Source: a virus | Reading direction: 5' to 3' (one strand) | IMG/VR virus record: IMGVR_UViG_3300042090_003221 | Span: 51,812-115,811 of that record | DNA: 64,000 nt | Shown here: positions 32,739-40,214 of the stretch, one piece after another | Position numbering within the stretch: the first letter of the stretch is position 1 | How the letters are laid out: the number at the start of each line of letters is the position of its first letter | Notes under the pieces: generated by a model | Databases searched by the model: none | Told to the model about the DNA's origin: nothing | The model's input: only the letters and a program-made list of their open reading frames with translations | Made by a program: the position numbers and the translations under genes

Positions 32739-33175
32739 GCGAGTGTCGCCTCTATGCCGAATTCCGCGCCGACGGCGTCTAGAGCCCAATCTTCGGGTTT
32801 GCCGGCGGCGATAAAATATTGAACCGCCTCGCGCGGCGACATGCACCAGACTTCAACAGCCTCGATGCATACGATTCCCTCAGCTTCGCATGAGAGGCCA
32901 ATTGGGTCGGCGAAGAACCACTCTCCGCAGACACGGAAGCGGTCGAGCTCGGTGTGGAGCGTCCGCTCTAATCCTGCAGCAAGCGCGCGCGACGGCGCGG
33001 CCCAAGCCTCGTTGAGTTGAAGTCGATAAGGGCTTGCCGTCTGCAGGGTGGCGAGCCGAGATTTCACATTCGCGCTCACGCCAATCTTGAACATGCGCGC
33101 GCTGGAATTGAGGTCGATCGGCGCGCCCGGCGGCGCCGGCGCGTCTGACTCGATCAGGTAGACGTAGCAGCTCAT
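32735..33175 (-). CDS. GIY-YIG-like / T5orf172-type nuclease domain protein
   Basis: 146 residues, MSCYVYLIESDAPAPPGAPI start. The first strand YVYLIES, then FKIGVSANVKSRLATLQTAS and the ERTLHTELDRFRVCGEWFFA block are the T5orf172 variant of the GIY-YIG fold (Y, R and E positions present). Possible nicking or DNA-processing enzyme. C-terminal 40 residues are not conserved in that family. Confidence 0.7.
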   Translation of the reverse strand: MSCYVYLIESDAPAPPGAPIDLNSSARMFKIGVSANVKSRLATLQTASPYRLQLNEAWAAPSRALAAGLERTLHTELDRFRVCGEWFFADPIGLSCEAEGIVCIEAVEVWCMSPREAVQYFIAAGKPEDWALDAVGAEFGIEATLA

Positions 33176-33798
33176 GGCTTCTCGCCTCCTAGGACCGCGC
33201 CCATGATCGTCTCGACCTCGGCGAGCAGCTCGGCGTCGACCTTGATCGCCGCCTCGATCCGGCGGAATCCATGTAAGATCGTTGTGTGATCGCGATCTCC
33301 GAAGGCCCACCCTATCGTCGGTAGCGAGTGGGTCGTGAGGCGTCGGGCTAGATACATCGCGACATGACGAGGGCGAATGATTTTCAAGGTTCTGCGCTGG
33401 CCAATCAGGTCGGTGCGGGAGACGTAATAGAAGCTGCAGCAAGCCCTGATGATGAACGCGATTGACGGCTCGCCCAGATGCGATAGCGGGGCGCGCACCA
33501 TCACCTCCAGGCGCTCGATCGGCGTCAGGATCGACGGCGGCAAAGCGGTGGACTTGGCGATCGGCAGATCAGCCGTGGGCGCACGCACGGGCGTGGGCGA
33601 CCTGCGCGGCCATACGCGAGCCTCTGGCGGGACGTCGTCACGCTCCCTGCGCGCCACGGTCATCGCGACGCGGTAGACGCCAGCGGCCCGCGCGGCCTTA
33701 CGGTAGGCCGCCCACTCGGCTAAGCTGGCGCCGGCGCGCGGCGGAGCGATCACGCAGGGCGGGTTGACCTCTGAGGGGTCGATATACAGCGCGAGCAT
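33172..33798 (-). CDS. DnaA domain IV-like origin-binding protein
   Basis: 208 residues from ATG 33798. The last ~95 residues match the DNA-binding domain IV of DnaA: IIRPRHVAMYLARRLTTHSL then IGWAFGDRDHTTILHGFRRI, including the signature helix with DHTT. There is no AAA+ part. It may bind DnaA boxes in the phage or host origin, to direct or block initiation. The N-terminal ~110 residues are not recognised. Confidence 0.85.
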   Translation of the reverse strand: MLALYIDPSEVNPPCVIAPPRAGASLAEWAAYRKAARAAGVYRVAMTVARRERDDVPPEARVWPRRSPTPVRAPTADLPIAKSTALPPSILTPIERLEVMVRAPLSHLGEPSIAFIIRACCSFYYVSRTDLIGQRRTLKIIRPRHVAMYLARRLTTHSLPTIGWAFGDRDHTTILHGFRRIEAAIKVDAELLAEVETIMGAVLGGEKP

Positions 33799-33802
33799 GG
33801 CG

Positions 33803-34150
33803 TCACGCCTCGCCGATCGAGATTTGGCGGCGCCGCTTCGCGCTGACTGGCGCTGGGCGGTCCTCGCCGGCGACGAATTGGCTGCAGGCCTTGGCGTGAT
33901 GCGGGACCGCGCGGCCGGCGATGCCTTGGGCGAGGCTCGTGCGCCTGTGGCAGCGCTTGGGCTCCAGCTCGCCGCCGGCGACCGCGGGCTCATAGCCAAA
34001 ATTGCCGCGCCCCCAATGCGAGCACTCGCGGCACGTATGCGGCGAGCCCGGAATCGCGAACGACGCCTGTCCGGCAAATGTCGCTTTGAGCCACGCGTTG
34101 ACCTCCGGCGCATGGGCGTGGGTCAGGCCCTCCGTGAGGAGCTCCTTCAT
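33803..34150 (-). CDS. Hypothetical Cys/His protein, 115 aa
   Basis: MKELLTEGLTHAHAPEVNAW start overlaps the methyltransferase stop. A likely zinc site is formed by HTCRECSHWGRGNFG and the later KRCHRR and KACSQF Cys. Similar short Cys motifs occur in phage proteins of unknown role. Basic C terminus. Confidence 0.5.
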   Translation of the reverse strand: MKELLTEGLTHAHAPEVNAWLKATFAGQASFAIPGSPHTCRECSHWGRGNFGYEPAVAGGELEPKRCHRRTSLAQGIAGRAVPHHAKACSQFVAGEDRPAPVSAKRRRQISIGEA

Positions 34151-34755
34151 TTCCCGACCCCTATTAGCCAGCGAAGCTGCGTGCATCCCGGCGGCGGAGG
34201 CGGCGCGAGCTTGTCCCAGACCAGCCACAACCAATCCGCGGATCCGCCTTCGGCCTTGTTGCCGGCGAGCAGGTATTCGCCGGGAGGGCACGAAATGCGC
34301 GGCGTCACGATCCAGGCGCGGTGCGGCGTGAGCTCGGAATAGAGCCCGCCGGCGCGGTCTGCGCCGGCCAGGAACCGGATATCGAGGAACATCGCGATCT
34401 TGCCGGCTGCGAGCTTGTGCGCCTGACGGATGAAGGCCTCGGCGCCCTTGGCGCGATAGAAAGGCGGGTTGCAGACGATATTCGGGGCGAGCTCGGCGCC
34501 GTCGGCGAGAAAGTCTCGCTCGCCGACGAACCACGGCTCGTTGGTGCGGCGCTTGATGTCGGTTCCGACGACGTCGTAGCCGGCGCGCGTCGCGGCTTCC
34601 ATGATGTTTCCGCCGCCGCAAGAAGGATCCCAGATAGCTCCGGAGAAGCGCTCGACTGCGAACAGGGCGTCGCTGGCGCATTGCCCCTCGACATACCAAT
34701 CTAAGGGGTCGCGCTCGAAAACCTTCGCATTGAGATCGCGGGTCGGCGCGTTCAT
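34147..34755 (-). CDS. DNA N6-adenine methyltransferase-like protein
   Basis: 202 residues. SAM-binding motif IWDPSCGGGNIMEAA (41-55), acidic VVGTDI (62-67), and catalytic NPPF at 96-99. Motif order is gamma or Dam-type with the SAM motif first. Short and without a specificity domain, like phage enzymes that modify DNA against host restriction. Third methyltransferase of the window. Confidence 0.82.
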   Translation of the reverse strand: MNAPTRDLNAKVFERDPLDWYVEGQCASDALFAVERFSGAIWDPSCGGGNIMEAATRAGYDVVGTDIKRRTNEPWFVGERDFLADGAELAPNIVCNPPFYRAKGAEAFIRQAHKLAAGKIAMFLDIRFLAGADRAGGLYSELTPHRAWIVTPRISCPPGEYLLAGNKAEGGSADWLWLVWDKLAPPPPPGCTQLRWLIGVGK

Positions 34756-35114
34756 TTCGGCGCTCCAACCACGCGCCAGACCACTTCCAGGGCGCCCCGG
34801 CCCGGGCCTGATCTCCAGGCGTGGAATTCGACATCGCCGCGCTCGCGAAGCCTGTGCAGCATGCGCCGCGCCCCATGAGCCTTGATCCCGAGCAGGGGCG
34901 CGAGATCGCTCGCGGTTTGCGGGCAGGACCGGAGCGCGTCGATGGCCTTCACCTCGCGGCAAACGTGCGGCGGGACAATGGAGATGCTGTACATGCGCAG
35001 CAGCTTGCGATGGACACTGCCGGGGCGGACGCCCAGGATTGGCGCGAGAGCGACATAGCTCGCTCCGTTAGCGAGCATTTCGCTGATGCTTTCAGGCAAC
35101 GTTTGCGTGGACAT
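34752..35114 (-). CDS. Two-HTH regulatory protein, 120 aa
   Basis: Start MSTQTLPESISEMLANGASY. First HTH: YVALAPILGVRPGSVHRKLL; second winged HTH: IDALRSCPQTASDLAPLLGI then GARRMLHRLRERGDVEF. ATGA overlap with the methyltransferase. Probably DNA-binding, maybe controlling the early operon. Confidence 0.58.
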   Translation of the reverse strand: MSTQTLPESISEMLANGASYVALAPILGVRPGSVHRKLLRMYSISIVPPHVCREVKAIDALRSCPQTASDLAPLLGIKAHGARRMLHRLRERGDVEFHAWRSGPGRGALEVVWRVVGAPK

Positions 35115-35135
35115 AGCTCACCGGGTCTCTTGTGA

Positions 35136-35495
35136 TTAGTGGGCGGCCGTCGACGAGCTCGCGTCCGAGGCCTCAACCAGCTTGCGGCGCTCGTCGCCCG
35201 TTAGCCTGACGAGCGTGGCCGATGCAGCGGTCGCGTATTCAATCAAAGACCTGAGCCGCTCCCCTCGGGGCGCCCGCTCTCCGCCGCTTACGACGGAAAT
35301 CATTCGCTCCACGGCGAGCGGCTCGAGCGCGCGGGTGCGGTCGGCGTACTGCCTTGCGAGCGTGTTCGCGGCGGCTCTGGCCTGCGTGAGCAGGAAATCT
35401 AGCTGCGCACCCTTGGGAGCGTGCTTGTCTCCTCCGGACACGATCGAGATCATGGATTTCACGGCGGAGGCTTGGCTGGACAGGGACGTCGTCAC
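35136..35495 (-). CDS. Protein with internal duplication, 119 aa
   Basis: Two copies of a ~50-residue unit: MISIVSGGDKHAPKGAQLDF...AAANTLA and MISVVSGGERAPRGERLRSL...SATLV. Each unit is a short strand and a loop with S-G-G followed by an amphipathic helix. No family recognised. It overlaps the DUF1064 gene by 4 bases. Confidence 0.52.
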   Translation of the reverse strand: MTTSLSSQASAVKSMISIVSGGDKHAPKGAQLDFLLTQARAAANTLARQYADRTRALEPLAVERMISVVSGGERAPRGERLRSLIEYATAASATLVRLTGDERRKLVEASDASSSTAAH

Positions 35496-35866
35496 AACAC
35501 GATCTCCTCGATTTTTACGCCGTGGTAGAGCTCGATCGCCTTGCGCCGGAGCTTGTAATAGGGGTCCTTCGCCGTCCCGTCGGACTTGACCTCTTCGAGG
35601 ACGTAGCGCGCCTTGGCGTGATCGAAATATTTGAAGTCGACCGTGAGCGAGCAGAGCAGCGCGGTTCCAATAAACGCTTTCAGCTCATGCTGCGGCTCCA
35701 GCTCGGAGATCTCGCCGATGCGCTGGCGAAGCTTCAGCGTTGCAAAGACGGACGCCTCCATGGCGCTATCAAAGACGATCCCGTCGACGGTGCGCGCCTC
35801 AACCTTGGCGACGCCGTAGCGGCCGCGCTTGGGTTTGTCTGACGGGAGGCGGACGGGGATAGCCAT
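35492..35866 (-). CDS. DUF1064-type PD-(D/E)XK nuclease-like protein
   Basis: 124 residues. VDGIVFDSAMEASVFATLKL, ELEPQHELKAF, LTVDFKYFD and YVLEEVKSD follow the DUF1064 pattern, a compact PD-(D/E)XK fold (E37, D77 and E-x-K near residue 91). Enzymes of this family replace RusA-like Holliday-junction or flap nucleases in some phages. Likely involved in replication-linked recombination. Confidence 0.78.
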   Translation of the reverse strand: MAIPVRLPSDKPKRGRYGVAKVEARTVDGIVFDSAMEASVFATLKLRQRIGEISELEPQHELKAFIGTALLCSLTVDFKYFDHAKARYVLEEVKSDGTAKDPYYKLRRKAIELYHGVKIEEIVL

Positions 35867-35869
35867 GAC

Positions 35870-36628
35870 TTAGCCCGCAGCCAAGAGAGGCGACTTCACC
35901 CAATCCCACTTTGCGCGATCGGCCTTGATCTGCGCATAGTTGGTCGGGTGCTGCGCCGCGAAGTCAGGCATGTGCGGGCCAGCGACGTAGCCTTCCGGCG
36001 TCTTCGTCAGCCAGCCGAGACGCGCCTCTGTCCAGCGGCCCGGGTCGACGCCGGCGGAGCGAAAATCAGATCGCGTAATCGGCCGCGTCTCTAGCAGGAC
36101 CGCCAGCTTGATCGCCTGGATCTTCCAGTGCGTGAGTTGGACCGGGGCCGAGGCGCCGGCGGCGACGTCGGGGACATAGTCCGGCAGAACGTGACGCTTC
36201 ACCGGCGCCCATTCGTGCCAATCGTAGAACGGGCCGTTCCTGTCGCCGGGGAGCGATGGGCTGAAGAAAAACGGAAAGCGGGAGTTCCTGTCGCGACGCA
36301 GTGAGATCACCGTGATCCCAAGCGCGTGGCAGATCGGCGCGAGATCATTTTCGCACGCATAGCCCGGGACGAGCACGGCACGAAAATCGGGGCCGACGAC
36401 CCCATGGGAGTAGCGCTCCGGCAGCGCCTGCGCGACAACCTTGTTGTTGAGGCGGAGCTTGGCCTCGATGCCGACCTGCGCGCCGTCAGCGCGGACGGCA
36501 AGAATGTCCCACCCAGCGGTTTCCGCGAAGAAGCGCCAGCCCGAATACCGGTCACGCTTCGCGGCCTCAATGAAGGCGGCGCAGAGCTCGGACTCGAGCT
36601 CGAACCGCGGCTCCTTGTCGGCCATCAC
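35870..36628 (-). CDS. PD-(D/E)XK-like nuclease with C-terminal wHTH
   Basis: 252 residues. The sequence [20 protein letters not shown] holds the D...E-x-K triad of a restriction-type nuclease fold, with a preceding conserved Glu ([10 protein letters not shown]). The C-terminal part is a winged helix ([20 protein letters not shown] ... [17 protein letters not shown]). The double GTG-ATG start is compatible with coupling to the GapR-like gene. Function in phage biology unclear; may be a recombination or host-takeover nuclease. Confidence 0.62.
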   Translation of the reverse strand: MMADKEPRFELESELCAAFIEAAKRDRYSGWRFFAETAGWDILAVRADGAQVGIEAKLRLNNKVVAQALPERYSHGVVGPDFRAVLVPGYACENDLAPICHALGITVISLRRDRNSRFPFFFSPSLPGDRNGPFYDWHEWAPVKRHVLPDYVPDVAAGASAPVQLTHWKIQAIKLAVLLETRPITRSDFRSAGVDPGRWTEARLGWLTKTPEGYVAGPHMPDFAAQHPTNYAQIKADRAKWDWVKSPLLAAG

Positions 36629-36933
36629 GAGGAACCCAGCGCCGCCAAGTAGAGATCGATCAGGGTCTCTTCCTCGGTCCGCTCGGACGGGTCCTTCGCC
36701 CGGATGCGGACGACCGCCTTGAGGATTTTGGGATCGAAGCCGTTGCCTTTGGCCTCGGCGTAGACCTCTTTGATGTCCTCGCCGAGCGCCTTGCGCTCTT
36801 CGTGCAAGCGCTCAATCCGCTCGACGTATGAGCGGAGGTGACCGGAGTTGATCTCATCGGTCGCTTCGGGCGCTTCGGGCGCCTGCACCCGTGCGCGTTG
36901 CATGTCGTGTGCCATCTCGACGTGTGTCATCAC
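36625..36933 (-). CDS. GapR/DUF2312-family nucleoid protein
   Basis: 102 residues. [40 protein letters not shown] and [10 protein letters not shown] are the hallmarks of GapR, an alphaproteobacterial protein that clamps around overtwisted DNA ahead of forks. It has an N-terminal extension of about 30 residues before the conserved part. A phage copy could assist replication or perturb the host nucleoid. It is a strong lineage marker. Confidence 0.92.
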   Translation of the reverse strand: MMTHVEMAHDMQRARVQAPEAPEATDEINSGHLRSYVERIERLHEERKALGEDIKEVYAEAKGNGFDPKILKAVVRIRAKDPSERTEEETLIDLYLAALGSS

Positions 36934-37043
36934 CTTGACCCGTAAGCGGAAGGAATGGACGGGTCGGCAGCCGTAGCCACCAACCCGCCGCGCGCCCCGT
37001 CGAATGCTCTCGCACCGCCGGTAACTTTGATCTCAAAGGTCAT
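36930..37043 (-). CDS. Very small protein, 37 aa
   Basis: ATG 37043 overlaps the upstream stop (ATGA) and its stop overlaps the GapR start (GTGA). Sequence begins [20 protein letters not shown] and ends with a polar tail. The double overlap is the main support. Function unknown. Confidence 0.5.
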   Translation of the reverse strand: MTFEIKVTGGARAFDGARGGLVATAADPSIPSAYGSR

Positions 37044-37465
37044 TCGCTAGCTCTTTCTCCAGCGCGGCCTGAAGCGTCGCCTGCGCTGTCGATCGCATCC
37101 GCTCCGCTTTCGAGCGCAGCGGCGACAGCGCCGAGAGCCTTATCGAGCGCACCCGCCGTGCCATCCATCGCATCAGCCAAGACAAGTACGATCTTGGCGA
37201 TGGCGGTGCGTGGGGTGATTTCGACGGGCATTCTGCCGGCTTTTTTTTGTTTGCCATAAGCCAATCCGAGTTTCACAAAGTCGGCTGTGTCGACTTTTTT
37301 TGGTGGGTTGTAGTTGAGGGCCTTCAGGGTAGCGAAGCTGACCCCAAACTTGCGGGACACGCGGCGCATGGCGTTCCCGTAGTCGCCAGCCCGCACCATG
37401 TCGCCAAGCGTCAGCGCCTTGGCGAAGTCTGATGCATCGTCCACATATGCGCTTGCGCCAGTCAT
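37040..37465 (-). CDS. HTH protein of the early operon, 141 aa
   Basis: I take MTGASAYVDDASDFAKALTL; an ATG at 37498 is the alternative. It has an HTH, GNAMRRVSRKFGVSFATLKA followed by LNYNPPKKVDTADF, as in phage and Rhizobiales proteins that bind DNA with a small recognition helix. The C-terminal 70 residues are Ala/Asp-rich and helical (LVLADAMDGTAGALDKALGA). Confidence 0.58.
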   Translation of the reverse strand: MTGASAYVDDASDFAKALTLGDMVRAGDYGNAMRRVSRKFGVSFATLKALNYNPPKKVDTADFVKLGLAYGKQKKAGRMPVEITPRTAIAKIVLVLADAMDGTAGALDKALGAVAAALESGADAIDSAGDASGRAGERASE

Positions 37466-37651
37466 AGGTTCATGACTCCGGTTAATTTTTTCCTGCATTA
37501 GGAATTGCCCTCATGCCAAACAACCAATATGAGGGAACAGGATGACGCAGACCAAGACTTGAGCTTCACCCGACTGTGTTACTGGACCTGGGCCGTCGTG
37601 AAGAAATCCAACGCCGCCCGTCGCGCGCCAACGCGTCAGGCCGCAACTCAA

Positions 37652-37819
37652 TCAGTCAAACCTAGCGTGATCGCTGCGAATTTCGCCAAACAGAACATCG
37701 CAGGACCAGCCGATAACCGCGCCAACGGTCTCGGAAATCCTGACGGAAAACAGACAGCCGAGAAAGAGGGCTGCGTTGCCGACGAGCCAGCCGGCCGCCA
37801 TGTCGATTAGCGTGTTCAT
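37652..37819 (-). CDS. Small membrane protein, 55 aa
   Basis: MNTLIDMAAGWLVGNAALFL start with AGGGTCTCCC before it. One clear hydrophobic helix in the first 30 residues (AAGWLVGNAALFLGCLFSV) and a second, weaker one (ETVGAVIGWSCDVLF). Region 37466-37651 upstream of the HTH gene holds no other gene that I can support and may contain a promoter. Confidence 0.5.
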   Translation of the reverse strand: MNTLIDMAAGWLVGNAALFLGCLFSVRISETVGAVIGWSCDVLFGEIRSDHARFD

Positions 37820-37907
37820 GGGAGACCCTGATGATGAGGAAAGAGGCGGCGCTGATGAGAGCAGCGCCGCCAGTGAACGCGGGCCTGGGAGGCATGGCTC
37901 GCGTTGT

Positions 37908-38198
37908 TCATGCCCGCGCCCCATCGGGGATTAGGCGGGCTTCAATGCGTAGGAGGGCGTGGCCGGCGATAGCCCGCAGCCGTGCGCGATCTGGGCCGTC
38001 CGTCGGGAGGCCAGCCACTGCGAAATCGATGCGGCCCGCCTCGGGATTGGGAAACACGGCGACTGCCGACAAGCCAGTCACGTTGCGCAGGAACTGCTGA
38101 TATTCAGCGTCGGACGGAGAGGATGACGGGCTCATGCCCCCGTGAGAGATGGCGTAATCGCGGATGAAGGTCAGCGCGGCGTGCTGGCGCGGAGTCAT
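37908..38198 (-). CDS. LexA-like N-terminal DNA-binding protein, 96 aa
   Basis: MTPRQHAALTFIRDYAISHG then GMSPSSSPSDAEYQQFL has the opening of LexA wHTH domains (TPRQ...L-x-F-I...G-x-SPS), but the S24 peptidase part is missing. The rest is an unrelated 40-residue helical end. It could bind SOS-type boxes without being cleavable. Two bases downstream of the Cro-like gene. Confidence 0.5.
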   Translation of the reverse strand: MTPRQHAALTFIRDYAISHGGMSPSSSPSDAEYQQFLRNVTGLSAVAVFPNPEAGRIDFAVAGLPTDGPDRARLRAIAGHALLRIEARLIPDGARA

Positions 38199-38200
38199 GG

Positions 38201-38437
38201 TCAGGCGGCCTTGCCGCTATTAGCGCGCTCGGCGAACCTTGCCGAGTGCATCCGCACAAGGGCGTCGTATGCTCCAAACACGGAGCCGCGCCGATCACCC
38301 TCAGCGGCAATGGCCTGCCAGTATTTCGGCGGGATCGAGTCCCGCGCCTTCATCGTGCGAACATGGCTGCCGGGGATCGACAGAATTTTCGCGAGCGGCT
38401 CAATGCCGATTTCGTCAATGACGTCTTTGAAGGTCAT
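38201..38437 (-). CDS. Cro-like (YdaS-type) regulator
   Basis: 78 residues. MTFKDVIDEIGIEPLAKILS and HVRTMKARDSIPPKYWQAIA follow the YdaS/Cro pattern of a short HTH with K-x-R...IP-x-x-W. First gene of the leftward early operon, with its start codon almost at the predicted transcription start, so it may be leaderless. It probably competes with the repressor for the operators at 38444-38499 and 39958-39980. Confidence 0.75.
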   Translation of the reverse strand: MTFKDVIDEIGIEPLAKILSIPGSHVRTMKARDSIPPKYWQAIAAEGDRRGSVFGAYDALVRMHSARFAERANSGKAA

Positions 38438-38443
38438 TTTGCA

Positions 38444-38472
38444 TCGCTACAACGGGTAGCGACAGAAGTCAA
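38444..38472 (-). promoter_or_regulatory. Leftward early promoter with embedded operator
   Basis: On the minus strand TTGACT (38472-38467), a 17-base spacer and TAGCGA (38449-38444). The spacer and -10 contain the inverted repeat CGCTAC-N5-GTAGCG (38445-38461), so repressor binding would cover the -10. Transcription would start near 38437, the first base of the Cro-like gene. The rightward promoter at 39950 has the same layout. Confidence 0.72.
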
Positions 38473-38480
38473 CACGGCAC

Positions 38481-38499
38481 GTAGCGATTTTGACGCTAC
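38481..38499. promoter_or_regulatory. Second operator in the switch region
   Basis: GTAGCG (38481-38486), 7 bases, CGCTAC (38494-38499). Same half-sites as the two promoter operators but with a longer spacer and in the opposite (outside-in) order. It lies 10 bp before the repressor start, so it is placed for autoregulation. An extra half-site GGTAGC sits at 38504-38509. Confidence 0.6.
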
Positions 38500-38509
38500 A
38501 CTAGGTAGC

Positions 38510-39037
38510 ATGGATGCGGGCGGGAAATTGCGAAGAGAGCAGGGCGCACGGCTTCGTCTGGCGCGCGAGGCAGCGGGCTTTAAGTCGGCGCGCGCCGCGG
38601 CTATGGCAAACGATTGGGCGGAAAGCTCATATCGAGCGCACGAGTCCGGCACGCGCACAATAGGACAGGACGACGCCGAAGCCTATGCCCGAAGGTTTAG
38701 AGCGAGCGGCGCGGATGTCTCGGCAAGCGAGATTTTGTTCGGTGGGCGCGGCACATCGCAAGTCCGGCGCGGCGCCCCCGCCACGGGGGGCGCTGGCAAT
38801 AGCGATGACGCCGACCAGTTGACGCCCGATCACATCGAGATGGCCGTGAACCTTTCGGCGTACATGCTGGAGACGCAGGTGAGTGCGAAGATTGCTGAGG
38901 CATGGCGCGAGCTTGTTCGAGAAGCAGCTCGCAACAGAGAAAGCAATCAACGTCTACAAGATCAATTGGCCCATCAGAAAGAATCCGCCGCAAAGCGCGA
39001 TCCTGCAAAATCAGCGTTGCGTTCCAAAGGTCGATAA
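38510..39037 (+). CDS. XRE-family phage repressor (C1-like)
   Basis: 175 residues from ATG 38510. The N-terminal part is an XRE HTH: RLRLAREAAGFKSARAAAMA then SSYRAHESGTRTIGQDDAEA and YARRF, the classic Cro/C1 layout. The rest is not an S24 peptidase: a Gly/Ala/Asp-rich linker and a helical C terminus (AYMLETQVSAKIAEAWRELV). Thus induction by RecA-stimulated self-cleavage is unlikely. Likely binding sites are the TCGCTAC-N5-GTAGCGA operators on both sides. Confidence 0.78.
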   Translation: MDAGGKLRREQGARLRLAREAAGFKSARAAAMANDWAESSYRAHESGTRTIGQDDAEAYARRFRASGADVSASEILFGGRGTSQVRRGAPATGGAGNSDDADQLTPDHIEMAVNLSAYMLETQVSAKIAEAWRELVREAARNRESNQRLQDQLAHQKESAAKRDPAKSALRSKGR

Positions 39038-39043
39038 CTTTCA

Positions 39044-39057
39044 CCCCCCCCCCCCCC
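39044..39057. repeat. Homopolymer run of 14 C
   Basis: A single tract of 14 C, seven bases after the repressor stop. It lies in a 316-bp gap with no supported gene, so length changes would not shift a reading frame, but it may reflect sequencing uncertainty or slippage. Confidence 0.8.
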
Positions 39058-39214
39058 GCACACACAAATCACGCCTCCGATGCAATGTTGATATGGCGAT
39101 TACGTAGTGGCCTCACGCTAATGTCGTCAATGTCCTAGAACATAGGCGGGATTGCCCGCTTTCTGTGGCCTGCGCTTCAAGCCTATGTTTTCACAGCAAT
39201 ATGCGTAGATGGGG

Positions 39215-39230
39215 TTCGATTATAATCGAA
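39215..39230. promoter_or_regulatory. 16-bp perfect palindrome in AT-rich gap
   Basis: TTCGATTATAATCGAA reads the same on both strands and contains the -10-like TATAAT. It is about 125 bp upstream of the gene at 39354 in AT-rich DNA and looks like an operator over a promoter. Nothing else is recognised between 39058 and 39353. Confidence 0.5.
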
Positions 39231-39353
39231 ACACGGTTTGACCGAAGCGGTTAACATAACAAGCAAATAGTCAGTAAAAGATTGGCGGCTTTCAAGATGG
39301 GCGAGGAAAAGCCGGCCTCGCATGTGGCAAAACCGCGCATCAAGTGGTAAAAA

Positions 39354-39617
39354 ATGAGGAAATCGCCCATGCGGAGCGACGAGGGGTTTTTGGCAAAGCA
39401 TTGGACAAGGATTGGCGTCTTCGAAATAACTGATGTTTACCTAGCTGGGACGAGGTGTTACCGTCTTTATATAGACGAGACTTTGCTTGGAAACTATTTT
39501 GAATGGGCTGATGCCGTAAAAAGCATATCCCTGGGCGAGCGCGACGCTAAATTGGCGGAGCCGGGGAGGTCGCTAAACGTCCCGGCTCACTGGGGCGACT
39601 GGAACGACCTCAGATAG
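39354..39617 (+). CDS. Hypothetical protein, 87 aa
   Basis: MRKSPMRSDEGFLAKHWTRI start; AT-richer than its neighbours, aromatic (VYLAGTRCYRLYIDETLLGN). Lies in the immunity region downstream of the repressor and upstream of a terminator, the usual place for lysogenic-conversion genes. No family recognised. The end overlaps a convergent gene by 45 bases. Confidence 0.55.
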   Translation: MRKSPMRSDEGFLAKHWTRIGVFEITDVYLAGTRCYRLYIDETLLGNYFEWADAVKSISLGERDAKLAEPGRSLNVPAHWGDWNDLR

Positions 39618-39827
39618 CACGCTGAGCGCGCCCGCAATCATTGCTGCGCTCGATGTCGTCAGCGAGACCTCGAAATCCTCGCCGCCAGCGCGGAATCCGA
39701 TAGTGACGCCTTCGGGGCAATCCCCCCAGACGGCGAACACCGAAGCGTCCAGGAATCTACCCGGCCGGAACGGCGCTGTGGCGAGCCCTGCAAGGCCCCC
39801 TGGGATGATCCTGCGGCGAGTTCTCAT
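39573..39827 (-). CDS. Hypothetical protein, 84 aa
   Basis: MRTRRRIIPGGLAGLATAPF start with AAGGGGTG eight bases upstream. Beta-rich middle (FAVWGDCPEGVTIGFRAGGE) and hydrophobic helix near the end (TSSAAMIAGALSVL). Convergent with the gene at 39354. Unknown function. Confidence 0.5.
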   Translation of the reverse strand: MRTRRRIIPGGLAGLATAPFRPGRFLDASVFAVWGDCPEGVTIGFRAGGEDFEVSLTTSSAAMIAGALSVLSEVVPVAPVSRDV

Positions 39828-39848
39828 TCACACCCCTTGAAGCGTTGC

Positions 39849-39872
39849 AAGCGGCCTCCGGGCCGCTTTTTT
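39849..39872 (+). terminator. Rho-independent terminator
   Basis: AAGCGGCC-TCCG-GGCCGCTT followed by TTTT: an 8-bp perfect stem, UUCG-family-like tetraloop (TCCG) and a six-T run. It terminates rightward transcripts from the repressor and the gene at 39354 and insulates the rightward early promoter that follows. Confidence 0.82.
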
Positions 39873-39923
39873 GTTGCGGCCACGCCTCCCCTATAGCGGG
39901 TGAGCGGGGGAGGGGGAAGAAAA

Positions 39924-39980
39924 ATCGCTACACGGCGTGCTGAAACCGCTTGACCGGTATCGCTACCGCATGTAGCGATA
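39924..39980 (+). promoter_or_regulatory. Rightward early promoter with operator and extra half-site
   Basis: TTGACC (39950-39955), 17 bases and TAGCGA (39973-39978). The perfect 9-bp inverted repeat TATCGCTAC-CGCAT-GTAGCGATA (39958-39980) spans the spacer and the -10. A half-site ATCGCTAC is at 39924-39931. Same design as the leftward promoter, so one repressor can silence both. It drives the recombination/integration operon beginning at 40009. Confidence 0.75.
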
Positions 39981-40008
39981 AGCCATCGACGCAGCCGAGA
40001 GCAAGCAG

Positions 40009-40200
40009 ATGGCGACCGAAACCCACGCAGACCTAGACGCCTTCCTCGACGCCGAGGATTTCGCGCTCGACCAGCGCCGGGCCGCCGTTCGCGCCGCCTC
40101 TCCCGCGATCACCTACGCCGATGATGAGGATGACGAAGAGGCCGAGGCGTGGTCGCGGCAACTGCTTTCCACGCGTGCCTGCGCGCAAAGCAAGCTTTGA
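40009..40200 (+). CDS. Small acidic protein, 63 aa
   Basis: First gene of the rightward operon. MATETHADLDAFLDAEDFAL start and a DDEDDEEAEAW patch give a strongly acidic helical protein, of the kind that often mimics DNA or inhibits host nucleases. No known motif, so this is only a suggestion. Confidence 0.55.
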   Translation: MATETHADLDAFLDAEDFALDQRRAAVRAASPAITYADDEDDEEAEAWSRQLLSTRACAQSKL

Positions 40201-40214
40201 CTGGAGTAACAACC

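Noticed and set aside
37505-37810. Rightward 101-codon frame
   Set aside because: Most of it is antisense to the membrane-protein gene 37652-37819, which has a better ribosome site; no motif.
39183-39401. Leftward 72-codon frame in the gap after the repressor
   Set aside because: It covers the palindrome at 39215 and overlaps a better supported rightward gene; no ribosome site.
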